Position numbers and translations under genes: made by a program
Assembly (NCBI RefSeq): GCF_035917235.1
Contig: NZ_CP108424.1
Span: 1-64,000, forward strand
Direction of reading: 5' to 3'
Source: Streptomyces sp. NBC_01294
GTDB taxonomy: Bacteria > Actinomycetota > Actinomycetes > Streptomycetales > Streptomycetaceae
DNA length: 64,000 nt
Shown: positions 44,917 through 54,240 of the stretch, one piece after another
Numbering within the stretch: position 1 is the stretch's first letter
How the letters are laid out: each line of letters begins with the position of its first letter
The notes under the pieces: model-generated
What the model was told of the DNA's origin: nothing
The model's database searches: none
Seen by the model: only the letters and a program-made list of their open reading frames with translations

Positions 44917-47900
44917 TCAGGTCCTGGCGGCGGACGCCAGGATGCGGGCGAGGGTGCGCACGTTGTCGCCGGTCAGCATGGTCACGTGGTTGCCGGGCAC
45001 GATCCGGATGGCGAGGTCCTCGCAGTGGTCTTCCCAGCCGAGGCCCGGGCGGCCGTGAAAGCGGTCCGACTCGTCGTAGTCGGTGCCGCGGCCGAAGCCG
45101 GTGTCGCCGGCCCGCAGGACCGCGACGGGCCCCTGGTACGGCAGGGGTCGGTACCGCTGGACGGCTTCGACGCTGTCGGTCATCAGGGCGACCGGGTCGC
45201 CGCCGCCGTCGCCGCGGACCCATTCGGCGATCTGGGCGAGTTCGGCGAGGTAGGCGTCGGCGTCGGCGGGCTCGTCGGTGCTGCCCTGCGCCGGGTCGTC
45301 GGCGGGTTGCGGCCCGGTGTCGGTCTCGGTGCCTGCGTCGGTGCCTGCCCCGGTGTCCGCGCGGTTCTCGGCGACTGCGCGCAGTCGGGAGGCGAACGAG
45401 CCCTCGGCCTCGGTGTCGGTGAACTCGCCGTCGGGGGCGCCTGCGTCGATCATCACCACGAGGGGCGGCTGCCAGCCGTCGGCGGTGATCCGCTGGGCGA
45501 TCTCATAGGCGATGACTCCGCCTCCGGAGAAGCCGCCGAGCACGACCCGCCGGCCGCTCTCCAGGACCGGGAGCAGCGCCTCCAGGTAGATTTCGGCGAG
45601 TTGCTCGGTCGTCAGGTGCTCCGGCTCGGCCTGGTCGACGCGCGGGTCGCGGATGCCGATGAGCGCTTCGGGGCCCGGGTAGCTCTGGGCGAGCTGGGCG
45701 TAGCAGGCGACCTGCCCGCCCGGGGGGTGGACCAGGTAGAGGGTTCCGGCGTCCGGGTCGGCGGCCTCGCGCAGCGGTACGAGTACGCCCCGATCGCCGG
45801 TGCCCGGGCCGTCGGCCAGCAGCCGGGCCAGGGCCCCGGCGGTGGGGTGTGCGAGCAGGTCGTCCAGGCGCAGGGTGCGGCCGGTGCGTTCGGCGATCTC
45901 GCGCAGCAGTTTCATGGCGAGCAGCGAGTGGCCGCCGGCCTCGAAGAAGTGGTCGCCGGGGGCGACGTCCCCGGCGCCGAGGACGGCCTGCCAGGCGTCG
46001 CGCAGGAGTTGGGTGTCGGGGCCCTCGGGCCAGGAGGCGCCGTCGTCGTCGGCGCGGTCGCGTTCGGGTCGGTCGGCCATCGTGGGCAGGGCGTCGTCGG
46101 GGAGGGTCTCCAAGAGATCGGCGACGGTGGTGAGGTCGTCGCCGATCACGGGGAGGTCGCGCAGCAGCCGGGCGCACAGCTCGACCAGAGTGGCGGCTTC
46201 GGCGTCGGCCAGGCGGGACCGGTCGTGGACGGCGGCCAGCACGAGGCTGCCGTCCGTGTCGCGGTAGGCGAGCAGGGCGACGGGGAAGGCGGTCTCCGAA
46301 CCGGCGGCGTCGGGGAGTTCGACCCGGATGCCCTGGGCGGCGAGGTCGTCCTCCAGGCCGTCCTGGGAGCGCGGGTAGTTCTCCAGGACGAGGAGGCTCT
46401 CGACGAGTTTCTCGCCGGCTCCGCGGCCGCTCCACTCGTGGATCTGGCCGGTGGACACCCACTCGTACGAGGCCATGTCCAGGGCCTGGTCGCGCAGGCC
46501 GGCGAGGAGGCCGGGGACGGTCGCCGCGGGGTCGACCTCGATGGTCATGGGCAGGGAGTTCATCAGCAGGCCGGGGAGGCGTTCGACGCCGTCGAGCGGG
46601 ATGCCGCGTCCGGAGACGGTCACTCCGAAGCCGACCCGGACGGGTCCGGTGCTGCCGCAGGCGCGGCTGAGCAGCAGGGCCCAGGCGGTGTTGAGCGCGC
46701 TGCTCTCGGTGGCGGCGTGGGATGCCGCCCAGCGGCGCAGGCGGTCGGCCTCGGCCGGCGTCAGCCGGGTCTGGGCGCGGCCGGAGCCCTGCTGCCCGGT
46801 CGGTTCGCCCGGCAGGGCGGGGCGTACCGCGAGCGGTCCCGCGGGGACGGCTGCGGACCAGTAGTCGCGGGCCGGGTCGGTGTCCTGGGCGTGCAGCCAG
46901 CGCGAGTAGTCCCGGATGTCGGGACGGCGCGTGCCGGTTTCGGACAGGGTGCCGCCCGCCAGGTAGGCGCGGTAGAACTGCTGGATCAGCAGGGAGACGC
47001 TCCAGCCGTCCAGCAGGACGTGGTGGAAGGTCAGTAGGACTCGGGTGGATGCCGTTTCCGTGTCGCCGGGGGCGGCTTCGTCGAACAGGGTGGCGCGCAG
47101 CAGGCCGGGGCGGCGTAGGTCGAAGCCGCGCAGCCGGTCGCGTTCGAGCAGGTCGTCCCAGTCGTCACTGCCGTGCGCGAGGCGGACGACCTCGGGGCGG
47201 GCCTCGTCGTGCAGGACGAGCCGTGGTTCGGCCTGCCAGTCGAAGGCGGTGCGCAGGACGGCCTCGCGCGCGAAGACCGCCTCCCAGGCCGCAGTGAAGC
47301 GGTCGGTGTCCAGGGTCCCGTGCCAGCGCCAGTGGAGCTGTTCGACGTAGCGGCCGGTGCCCTGGTGGGCCAGGGCGTCGAGGAGCAGGCCGTGCTGTTG
47401 GGCGGTGACCGGGACGCTCTCGCGCTGCGGTCCGGCCGGGGTCGTGCGGCGGGTGCGGGCGGGCCGGGCGGCGTGGCCGGGGGCCGTGATCTCGCCGGCG
47501 AGGACGGCGTCGGGATCGGTGCCGGCGAGGGTGGCGAGCACCCAGCGCATCTGGGCGACCAGTGCCTCGACGGCGTCCTCGTCGACGCCGTCGGCGGGGC
47601 TGGGGACCCAGGTCAGTCCCATCCGCAGGCGGCCGTCGTGGACGATGCCGTAGACCTCGATGCCGTAGACGCGCTCGCAGCGCGCCGAGTGCTCCCGGGG
47701 GATCGGGCGGCCCGACATCCGGAACCGGCCGGCGGGGCTGAGCTGGTCGGCCTGGCCGTAGTAGTTGAAGCAGACCAGGGCGGGCGGCATGGTGCGCAGG
47801 GCTTCGCGCACGGCCTGCCGGGGCTCGTACTCGCGGCAGGCGCCGAAGCCGACGCCGCCCTGCGGTACGGTGGCCAGCTCACGGCCGGCCTCAGTGACGA

Positions 47901-50900
47901 ACTCCTCGGGATCCCGGGCGCGTTCGGCACTGATCACCACTGGGTGGATGGCCGTGAACCAGCCGACGGTGCGGAACAGGTCGTCGCGGCCGTGACGGCC
48001 GTGGGTCTCGACGTCGAAGGTGACCGTGGAGGTGCCGCGCCACCGGGCGAGGGCTTGGGCGAAGGCGCCCGTCATCGTCTCGTGCACGGACAGGCCGAGG
48101 CGGCGCGGCAGCGGGCCGATCAGCTGCTGGGTGGAGTCGGCGTCGAGGGAGAACTCGATGCGGCGGATCTGCTGCTCGTCGGGGGCCGGGGTGGTCAGCA
48201 GCAGGGTACGGGCGGCCTTGCGCTGCTCGGCCAGGGCGAGCCAGTGGTCGGCCTCGCCCGGGCGGGTGGCGACGGCGGGCAGGTCGTCGACCCACTGGCC
48301 GTAGGACCAGGCCTCGGCGGGCAGAGCGGGCAGGGCGCCGTCGGCGAGGGCGTCGAGGGCGTGCTCCAGGTCCTCCAGGAGGATGCGCCAGGACACCCCG
48401 TCGACGACCAGGTGGTGGACGGCGATCAGCAGCAGATCGGTGCCGTCGCGCCGGTCGCGGGCGAGGACGGCCCGCACGTGGATGCCGTCCAGTGGGCGAA
48501 GACTCTCCTCGGCTTCTTCGAGTACCCGATCGAGCTCGTCCTCGCCGCCGAACTCCCGCTCCCACAAAACCTCGCGGGGCAGGTAGGCGGCGAACGGGGC
48601 CGCGTCGGCCATCCGGCCGTCGCCGGTGGCGCCGTCGTGCTCGAAGCGGGCGCTGAGCGCGGGGTGGGCGGCCACTACGGCCTGCAGGGCGAGGCGCAGC
48701 ACGGAGGCGTCGAGGGGGCGGTTGAGCTCCAGCAGGACGGACTGGTTCCACTGGTGGAGGTCGGTCCTGATGTGGCGGAAGAACCACGACTGGACGGGGG
48801 CGAGCGGCCGTCCGCCGGCCGGGCCGGCGGCCGCAGGCGCGGCGGCTGCCGCGGTGGGGCCCTGCGGCACGCCGGAGTCGAGATGGGCGGCGAGATCGGC
48901 GAGCACCGGGTGCTTGTAGATCTCGCGCATCGTCAGGGTGTAGCCCTCGCGCCGCATCCGGGAGACCAGCTGCATGGCGAGGATGGAGTCACCGCCGTCC
49001 TCGAAGAACTGGCTGCTGTCCTCGGTGGCTCCCAGCAGGTCGGCCCAGACGGCGCGGAGCTTGGGCAGGACGGCCTGCCGCGCCACCGCGGCGGGGGCGG
49101 ATGCCGTAAGGGCGCCGGTGGATGCCGTCGGAACGGCACCGGTGGGGGAGGTCGACGCAGCAGCGACGGAGGCGGTCGACGCGGTGGCGGCCGGTGCTTC
49201 GGCGGTCTGTGCTTCGGCGCCCTGTGCTTCGGCGCCCTGTGCTTCGGACGGCTCGGCCGTGGCGGCGAGCCGGGCCAGCTCCTGGCGGTCGGTCTTCCCG
49301 TTGGCCAGCAGAGGGATCCGGGCCACGGGCGTGATCCGCACCGGCACCATGTGCGAGGGCAGTGCCCGGCTCACGTCCCGGCGCACCGCTGCGGCGTCCA
49401 GGCCCTGCGGCACCACGTACGCGGTGATCTGCAGGCTGCCCGCGGCGTGCCGGGCGACCTGGACGGTAGCGTCCTCGACGCCGTCGACGGCCATCAGCGC
49501 GGCGCGTACCTCGCCAAGTTCGACCCGGTTGCCGTTGATCTTCACCTGGTCGTCGAACCGCCCGAGGTGGGTGAGGGATCCGTCCGGGAGCAGCCTGACG
49601 AGGTCGCCGGTGCGGTAGACCCGTCCGGGGCGGCCGTCGCCGAGGTCGAGGGTGCGGTAGCGGTCGGCGGTCCGGTCGGGATCGCCGAGGTAGCCGTCGG
49701 ACACCGTCCCCCCGCCGATCCACAGCTCGCCCGGCGCGCCGGGCGGCAGCAGCCGCTGCCCGTCGTCGAGGACGTGGCAGCGGATGTTGTCGAACGGCAC
49801 GCCGATCGGCACCTCGCCGCGGCTGGTCCACGAGCCCGCGTCGCCGCGCGGCCAGGAGAAGACGGTCGAGTACGAGGTCTCGGTCGGGCCGTACGCGTTG
49901 TGCAGGCGGGCGGGGTGGACCGCCTCGAAGGCGCGGCGCAGTTCGTTGGGCAGCGACTCGCCGGTGCTGACCACGGTGCGCAGGCTCCGGTTGGCGGGGA
50001 AGTCCTCGGCCTCCAGCAGCAGCCGCAGCTGGGAGGGGACCAGGTGGAGCAGGGTGACCCGGTGCCGGTCGAGGGTCTGGGCGAGCAGGTCGGGGTCGCG
50101 TTCGGCGTCCGGTGGGGCGATGACCAGCCGGGCGCCGGCGACCAGCGCGACCAGCATCTCGTGGGCGCTTACGTCGAAGGTGAACGGCGCCTTCAGCAGC
50201 ATGGCATCGTCGGGGCCGATGCCGAAGTGGCGGATCGCGGCGAGGACGTCGGTGGCCAGCGCCCGGTGGCTGAGCTGCACACCCTTGGGTAGGCCGGTGG
50301 ACCCGGAGGTGTAGAGGACGTGCAGGGCGCTGTCGGCGGTGGGGGCGCCTTGCGGCACGGAGGACGGGCTGGTGGTGAGCGTGTCCAGGCGGACCGGTAC
50401 GGGGCCGGGCGGGCAGGCCGGCTCGGTGTCGGCGGTGACCAGTACCGTCCGCATACCGCTGCTGTCCACGATGTGGCGCCGGCGGGCCTCGGGGTGGGTC
50501 GGGTCGACCGGGACGTACGCGGCGCCGATCCGGAGTACGGCGAGCATGGCGGCGACGGCCTCGTCGGTGCGCGGCAGCATGGTGCCGACCCGGTCGCCGG
50601 CGCCGACCCCGCGGCCGGTGAGGGCCTGCGCGTAGGCGTTGATGCGGTCGTCGAGCTCGCGGTAGGTCCAGGCGCGGTCGCCGGACTCGACGGCGACGTG
50701 GTCGGGCTGCTCCTCGGTGCGGCGGCGCAGCAGGGTGTCGATGTCGGTGTCAGGGATGGGGTGGTCGGTGGCGTTGAGCAGTTCGAGGGTGGCGCGGGCG
50801 GCCGGGCCGATGCCTTCCAGGTCGGTGACCGGGCGCTCGGGCTCGCGGACGATCTCCCGGGCGAGGGTGGTGACATGCTCGGCGAAGGCCTCGGCGGTGC

Positions 50901-52167
50901 CGGCCTCGATGCGGGAGGCGTCGTACTTGAGGCGACCGCGGACCCGGCCCTCGCCCTCGTACAGTTCGAGGGTGAGCAGGCCGAGGCCGGGCGAGGGGAC
51001 GTCCTGGCGCCAGCGGGCGCGCAGGCCGCCGGGCAGTTCGACGCCCTCAGTGGCGGCTGCGGAGGAGTCGGCCCAGCTGTGCAGGACAAAAGTGCAGTTG
51101 AAGACCTGCGGGTCGGCCGGGTCGGTGCCGGGAATGAGGCGGGCGATCTTGGGGAACGGCAGCTGGGAGTGGTCGACGGCGCGGGCGAGTTCGGTCTGCA
51201 CGCGGGCCACGAAGCCGGCCGCGGTCAGGCCGGCCTGCTCGGGGGAACGGACGAGCAGGGTCCGGACGAAGTAGCCGACGGTGCGCTCGAACCGCAGGTC
51301 GTTGCGGACGCCCAGCGGGACGGCCACGGTCGGGGCGGACTGGCGCGCATACGTCCCGAGCGCCTTGAGGTAGGCGGCGAGCAGCACGGCGGCCGGGCCG
51401 GCCCGGTGGGTGCGGGAGAAGCGGCCGATCTCGGCGGACAGGTCGGCGTTCAGCTCGACGGGCACGCTGCGGCCGGTGGGCGTGTCGCCGCGGCCGGGGA
51501 CGTCCAGCGGGAAGTCGACGTCAACGTCGGCGCCGTCCAGGCGGTGGCGCCAGTACTCCTCCAGGGCGGTGGTGTCCGTGTCGGCGCGCCGGGCGCGGTC
51601 GGCGACGTAGTCCGCGAAGTCGGCCGGGGCTTCGCCGGGGACCTCGCCCTCCCTGTAGGCGGTGAGGAGGTCGGCGAGCAGGATCGCGGTGGACTCGCCG
51701 TCCACGACGAGGTGGTGGACGACGAGCAGCAGGGTGTGGTGCTCGGCGCCGTGGCGCAGCAGCAGGGCCCGCAGGACGCCGTCCCGTTCCAGGTCCAGTT
51801 CGTGGCGTGCGATGGCCAGCAGCGCGGCGGCTTCGGCACCGTCGGAGGTGGGGGCGACGGTGCTGCGCTCCAGACGCGGAGTGCGGCCGGGCAGGGTCTC
51901 CAGCTCGGGCAGGCCGTCGGCGTCGTCCACGACGCGGGCGGAGAGCATGGGATGGCGGGTCGTCAGGGTGCCGAGTGCCCGTTCCAGTGCGGCGGAGTCA
52001 AGGGGGCCGCGCAGGTCGAGTGCCAGCGGCACGTTGTACGGGGATGCGGCGGGATCGGCGCGGTGCTGGAGCAGCAGGCCGAGTTGCTCCTCGGTCAGGG
52101 AGGTCCGGCGGGTGCCGTCCGCCGCCCGCGTCCCGGTCAGCACGCCTGCGGAGGGGTCATGGGTCAT
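44917..52167 (-). CDS. NRPS: C-A-PCP-E-C-PCP-TE (no second A domain)
   Basis: A 2416-residue peptide synthetase. Domains in order: C1 (HHLVVDGES, residues about 15-430), A1 (LYTSGSTGLPKGVQ near 620; NAYGPTETSY), PCP1 (EDGGDSILAMQ near 1060), an epimerisation domain (HHLVVDGVSWRILLEDL near 1255; VGWFTAIHPVVI; VCFNYYGQ), C2 (FHHVLLDGWSVSLL near 1715), PCP2 (EAGGHSLLAMKLL near 2075) and a thioesterase (GGFSGGGVIAYEIA near 2212). The DGGDSI form of PCP1 is usual before an E domain. Read from the A4-A5 region, A1 has the pocket code D-V-H-H-V-T-A-Y-S, which I cannot match to a known substrate. The second module has no A domain and no trace of one. In context it may finish the group A streptogramin chain, which contains a D-residue. 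The ATG at 52167 follows GGAGAG. Confidence 0.92.
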   Translation of the reverse strand: MTHDPSAGVLTGTRAADGTRRTSLTEEQLGLLLQHRADPAASPYNVPLALDLRGPLDSAALERALGTLTTRHPMLSARVVDDADGLPELETLPGRTPRLERSTVAPTSDGAEAAALLAIARHELDLERDGVLRALLLRHGAEHHTLLLVVHHLVVDGESTAILLADLLTAYREGEVPGEAPADFADYVADRARRADTDTTALEEYWRHRLDGADVDVDFPLDVPGRGDTPTGRSVPVELNADLSAEIGRFSRTHRAGPAAVLLAAYLKALGTYARQSAPTVAVPLGVRNDLRFERTVGYFVRTLLVRSPEQAGLTAAGFVARVQTELARAVDHSQLPFPKIARLIPGTDPADPQVFNCTFVLHSWADSSAAATEGVELPGGLRARWRQDVPSPGLGLLTLELYEGEGRVRGRLKYDASRIEAGTAEAFAEHVTTLAREIVREPERPVTDLEGIGPAARATLELLNATDHPIPDTDIDTLLRRRTEEQPDHVAVESGDRAWTYRELDDRINAYAQALTGRGVGAGDRVGTMLPRTDEAVAAMLAVLRIGAAYVPVDPTHPEARRRHIVDSSGMRTVLVTADTEPACPPGPVPVRLDTLTTSPSSVPQGAPTADSALHVLYTSGSTGLPKGVQLSHRALATDVLAAIRHFGIGPDDAMLLKAPFTFDVSAHEMLVALVAGARLVIAPPDAERDPDLLAQTLDRHRVTLLHLVPSQLRLLLEAEDFPANRSLRTVVSTGESLPNELRRAFEAVHPARLHNAYGPTETSYSTVFSWPRGDAGSWTSRGEVPIGVPFDNIRCHVLDDGQRLLPPGAPGELWIGGGTVSDGYLGDPDRTADRYRTLDLGDGRPGRVYRTGDLVRLLPDGSLTHLGRFDDQVKINGNRVELGEVRAALMAVDGVEDATVQVARHAAGSLQITAYVVPQGLDAAAVRRDVSRALPSHMVPVRITPVARIPLLANGKTDRQELARLAATAEPSEAQGAEAQGAEAQTAEAPAATASTASVAAASTSPTGAVPTASTGALTASAPAAVARQAVLPKLRAVWADLLGATEDSSQFFEDGGDSILAMQLVSRMRREGYTLTMREIYKHPVLADLAAHLDSGVPQGPTAAAAAPAAAGPAGGRPLAPVQSWFFRHIRTDLHQWNQSVLLELNRPLDASVLRLALQAVVAAHPALSARFEHDGATGDGRMADAAPFAAYLPREVLWEREFGGEDELDRVLEEAEESLRPLDGIHVRAVLARDRRDGTDLLLIAVHHLVVDGVSWRILLEDLEHALDALADGALPALPAEAWSYGQWVDDLPAVATRPGEADHWLALAEQRKAARTLLLTTPAPDEQQIRRIEFSLDADSTQQLIGPLPRRLGLSVHETMTGAFAQALARWRGTSTVTFDVETHGRHGRDDLFRTVGWFTAIHPVVISAERARDPEEFVTEAGRELATVPQGGVGFGACREYEPRQAVREALRTMPPALVCFNYYGQADQLSPAGRFRMSGRPIPREHSARCERVYGIEVYGIVHDGRLRMGLTWVPSPADGVDEDAVEALVAQMRWVLATLAGTDPDAVLAGEITAPGHAARPARTRRTTPAGPQRESVPVTAQQHGLLLDALAHQGTGRYVEQLHWRWHGTLDTDRFTAAWEAVFAREAVLRTAFDWQAEPRLVLHDEARPEVVRLAHGSDDWDDLLERDRLRGFDLRRPGLLRATLFDEAAPGDTETASTRVLLTFHHVLLDGWSVSLLIQQFYRAYLAGGTLSETGTRRPDIRDYSRWLHAQDTDPARDYWSAAVPAGPLAVRPALPGEPTGQQGSGRAQTRLTPAEADRLRRWAASHAATESSALNTAWALLLSRACGSTGPVRVGFGVTVSGRGIPLDGVERLPGLLMNSLPMTIEVDPAATVPGLLAGLRDQALDMASYEWVSTGQIHEWSGRGAGEKLVESLLVLENYPRSQDGLEDDLAAQGIRVELPDAAGSETAFPVALLAYRDTDGSLVLAAVHDRSRLADAEAATLVELCARLLRDLPVIGDDLTTVADLLETLPDDALPTMADRPERDRADDDGASWPEGPDTQLLRDAWQAVLGAGDVAPGDHFFEAGGHSLLAMKLLREIAERTGRTLRLDDLLAHPTAGALARLLADGPGTGDRGVLVPLREAADPDAGTLYLVHPPGGQVACYAQLAQSYPGPEALIGIRDPRVDQAEPEHLTTEQLAEIYLEALLPVLESGRRVVLGGFSGGGVIAYEIAQRITADGWQPPLVVMIDAGAPDGEFTDTEAEGSFASRLRAVAENRADTGAGTDAGTETDTGPQPADDPAQGSTDEPADADAYLAELAQIAEWVRGDGGGDPVALMTDSVEAVQRYRPLPYQGPVAVLRAGDTGFGRGTDYDESDRFHGRPGLGWEDHCEDLAIRIVPGNHVTMLTGDNVRTLARILASAART

Positions 52168-52346
52168 CTGAGGTCTCTCCTGGATCGAAATCAGGGGCGT
52201 GGGACGGCGGGCGGTTCGCCTCCACCGGCTGTACGCACACCTCCGCAGCGCGGCTGCCGCTTCCTCGGGGGCAGCGTCGTACTCCGGGCTTGCCGGGTCA
52301 CCGCTGTGACGTGCGGTCACGAGTCTGCCGGGGGCCGTCCTCACGG

Positions 52347-52362
52347 CGCTGACAGTGCTGAC
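52347..52362 (-). promoter_or_regulatory. Tandem GTCAGC heptamer pair upstream of the C-A-PCP-E NRPS
   Basis: On the minus strand GTCAGCA (52362-52356) and GTCAGCG (52353-52347) are separated by two bases, a 9-nt period, about 185 bp before the NRPS start. The same arrangement precedes mbtH. Heptamer pairs of this kind (GTCAGSS) are, as I recall, described for the SARP activator PapR2 of the pristinamycin cluster. Confidence 0.55.
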
Positions 52363-52415
52363 AGGGGCCGGCGCGGCACGGAGGCGGCGGAGTGCATCGG
52401 CGAGGGCGTGGAGAA

Positions 52416-52448
52416 GGGCCCGCCCCGACGGGGGTGCGGGGCGGGCCC
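52416..52448 (-). terminator. Hairpin terminator after the aminotransferase gene
   Basis: Perfect 11-bp stem, GGGCCCGCCCC (52416-52426) and GGGGCGGGCCC (52438-52448), with an 11-base loop, beginning 11 bp past the pglE-like stop. It separates the phenylglycine operon from the next NRPS, which should have its own promoter in 52168-52415. Confidence 0.75.
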
Positions 52449-52459
52449 TAGGGGATGGA

Positions 52460-53725
52460 TCAGTGGGTCCGGTCGGCGATGAACGCGGCGAGCCGGTCGA
52501 GGCCGCTGTCGATCTCGGCCGGTGTCAACACGCTGAACGACAGCCGCAGCTGCTCGGTGCCACCGGTGCCGGCGTAGAAGTGGTGCATCGGCGTCCACAG
52601 CACGCCGAAGCGGCGCGCGGAGTCGTCGAGGGCTGCGTCGTCCGCACGGAAGGGGACGGTGACCACGGCGAACAACCCGCCGGCCGGGGTGTTCCAGCGG
52701 ACGCCGTGCGCCGGGTCGCCGAACCGCCGTGCGAGGCCGTCGAGCAGGGCGTGCCGGTTGCGCCGGTAGACGTTCGCCGCGGGTGCGCTGGCCCGTTCCA
52801 TGCTGCACCCGTGTTCCAGCAGCAATCCGCCGATGGCGGCCTGCGCGACGGAGGAGGTGTTGAGCGTCAGCATGCTCTTGAGTTTGGCCAGCTGGTCGGC
52901 GAGGACGCCGCCCTCCCGGACGGGCTGGTCGGCGATGACGTAGCCGATCCGGGCGCCGGGGAAGGCGGTCTTGGCGAACGAGCCGAAGTAGACGACCCGG
53001 GCGCCACGGTCCAGCGACTTGAGGGTGGGTCGGCGCGGTACTCCGTCGTGGAACATCGAGTACGGGTTGTCCTCCAGCAGGAGGATGTCCTCGCGCTCGG
53101 CGATCCGCAGCAGGCGCTCCCGGTCGGCGACCGGCATGGCGGCGCCGCCGGGGTTGGCGAAGTCGGGGATCACGTAGCAGGCGCGCGGCTTGAGGCCGGC
53201 GGCGCGAGCCCGGCGGATCTGGTCCTCCAGGTCGTCGGGGTCGAGGCCGCCTGAGCCCTCCCGGACCTGCCGCACCGGCATCTCGACCAGCCGGGCGGCA
53301 CCGGTGAAGCCGACGTACGTCGGGGCGGCGGCGAACACGACGTCCTGCGGGTCGCGCCGCAGCGCGCGCAGCACCAGGACCATCGCCTCTTGGCAGCCGG
53401 TGGTGACCACGATCGAGGCCGGATCCACCGTCAGCTGCTCGTCGACCGCGAGGTGGCGGGCGATCAGGTCGTTGATGATGCCCTTGGTGTGGCCGTACTG
53501 GAACAGGGCGCGGGTCACCTGGTCGGGGTCGAGGCCCTGCCCTGCCAGGTGGCGGGTGTAGGTCTCCAGGTAGCGGTGGAGCGCGGCCACCTGGTAGCTG
53601 CCCTCGAAGGGGCGGCCCGCCGCGAACGACACCGCCTGCGGGTACCGGCCGGTGATCTCGTTGAGCAGGGTCATCGAGGTCAGTGCGGGATCGGTCACCG
53701 ACTCGTGGAGGTCGGCGGTGCTCAT
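52460..53725 (-). CDS. pglE: PLP aminotransferase, probable phenylglycine aminotransferase
   Basis: A 421-residue fold-type I aminotransferase lacking any regulator domain. Visible are SFAAGRPFEGSYQVAALHRY, the cofactor-binding TTGCQEAMVLVLRAL, CYVIPDFANPGGAAM with the PLP-contacting Asp and Asn, LLEDNPYSMFHDGVPRRPTL, and the Schiff-base lysine in VYFGSFAKTAFPGARIGYV. It most resembles HpgT/PglE-type enzymes, which convert arylglyoxylates to arylglycines using an amino-acid donor. Position after mbtH in a pgl-like set supports transamination of phenylglyoxylate to L-phenylglycine. The ATG at 53725 follows the mbtH stop by 80 bp. A strong terminator follows. Confidence 0.85.
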   Translation of the reverse strand: MSTADLHESVTDPALTSMTLLNEITGRYPQAVSFAAGRPFEGSYQVAALHRYLETYTRHLAGQGLDPDQVTRALFQYGHTKGIINDLIARHLAVDEQLTVDPASIVVTTGCQEAMVLVLRALRRDPQDVVFAAAPTYVGFTGAARLVEMPVRQVREGSGGLDPDDLEDQIRRARAAGLKPRACYVIPDFANPGGAAMPVADRERLLRIAEREDILLLEDNPYSMFHDGVPRRPTLKSLDRGARVVYFGSFAKTAFPGARIGYVIADQPVREGGVLADQLAKLKSMLTLNTSSVAQAAIGGLLLEHGCSMERASAPAANVYRRNRHALLDGLARRFGDPAHGVRWNTPAGGLFAVVTVPFRADDAALDDSARRFGVLWTPMHHFYAGTGGTEQLRLSFSVLTPAEIDSGLDRLAAFIADRTH

Positions 53726-53805
53726 GACTCCCCCGGCCGGCGCCGACGCCGGCGCCGACGGACGCGGGGGGTCGAGGAGTCCGGCTGCCGGGCCGGGGGC
53801 GGCAT

Positions 53806-54024
53806 TCACGCGGAGGCGCCGTTCATGGCGTCGACCAGGCTCTTGGGCCGCATGTCGGTCCAGAGTCCGGCGATCCGGTCGAGCGCGTCCTGGCGTCCGG
53901 TGGCCTGGACGGCGACCGTCCAACCAGCCGGAACCTCGGCGAACGACGGCCACAGCGAGTACTGGCCCTCGTGGTTGACGAGTACGAGATAGGTGGCCTC
54001 GGCGTCCTCGAACGGGTTGGTCAT
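53806..54024 (-). CDS. MbtH-like NRPS partner protein
   Basis: A 72-residue MbtH-type protein, the small partner that binds and often activates NRPS adenylation domains. The family signature is complete: [35 protein letters not shown], and the closing [13 protein letters not shown]. The ATG at 54024 has GAGGAG upstream. The gene lies between the thioesterase and aminotransferase genes, as mbtY does between pglD and pglE in the pristinamycin cluster by my recollection. Its likely clients are the two synthetases encoded here. Confidence 0.93.
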   Translation of the reverse strand: MTNPFEDAEATYLVLVNHEGQYSLWPSFAEVPAGWTVAVQATGRQDALDRIAGLWTDMRPKSLVDAMNGASA

Positions 54025-54106
54025 GATGCTCCTCGGATGGGTCGACGGATCGGTGGACCGGGCTCCGGGCCGGCCGGGCCGTGCGAACAGGGTCGGGTGC
54101 GGCGCT

Positions 54107-54129
54107 GTCAGCGCGCTGACGCCGTTGAC
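54107..54129 (-). promoter_or_regulatory. Tandem GTCA-type heptamer pair upstream of mbtH
   Basis: On the minus strand GTCAACG (54129-54123) and GTCAGCG (54120-54114) are two bases apart, the same 9-nt period as before the C-A-PCP-E NRPS. The second box is half of a perfect 14-bp palindrome (54107-54120). It lies 83-105 bp upstream of the mbtH start, a fitting position for an activator site. Confidence 0.55.
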
Positions 54130-54196
54130 ACGGCTGCGGTGCGTGAGCGCTCCGCTGGTTGTCCTGTTGTGGAACCGCCGGCTGGTGGAGGCTGTT

Positions 54197-54236
54197 CGGT
54201 GCGGTACCGCGCCCTGCAGGGCGCGGTACCGCACCG
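54197..54236. terminator. Perfect 40-bp palindrome after the thioesterase gene
   Basis: Two 20-base arms (54197-54216 and 54217-54236) are exact inverted complements with no spacer, centred on CTGCAG and containing GGTACC in each arm. It begins 4 bp past the thioesterase stop. As RNA it would form an extremely stable hairpin, suggesting a terminator or a processing/stability element between the pglA-D-like genes and mbtH. As DNA it could also be a protein-binding or recombination site. Confidence 0.7.
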
Positions 54237-54240
54237 GACT

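Noticed and set aside
44917..46100. Hidden A domain between C2 and PCP2 lost by frameshift
   Set aside because: No A-domain core motif is readable in any frame between C2 and PCP2; the linker is too short, so the domain is truly absent.
47173..50292. Plus-strand frame of over 1000 codons antisense to the C-A-PCP-E NRPS
   Set aside because: The opposite frame encodes recognisable NRPS domains throughout; the plus-strand product is low-complexity.
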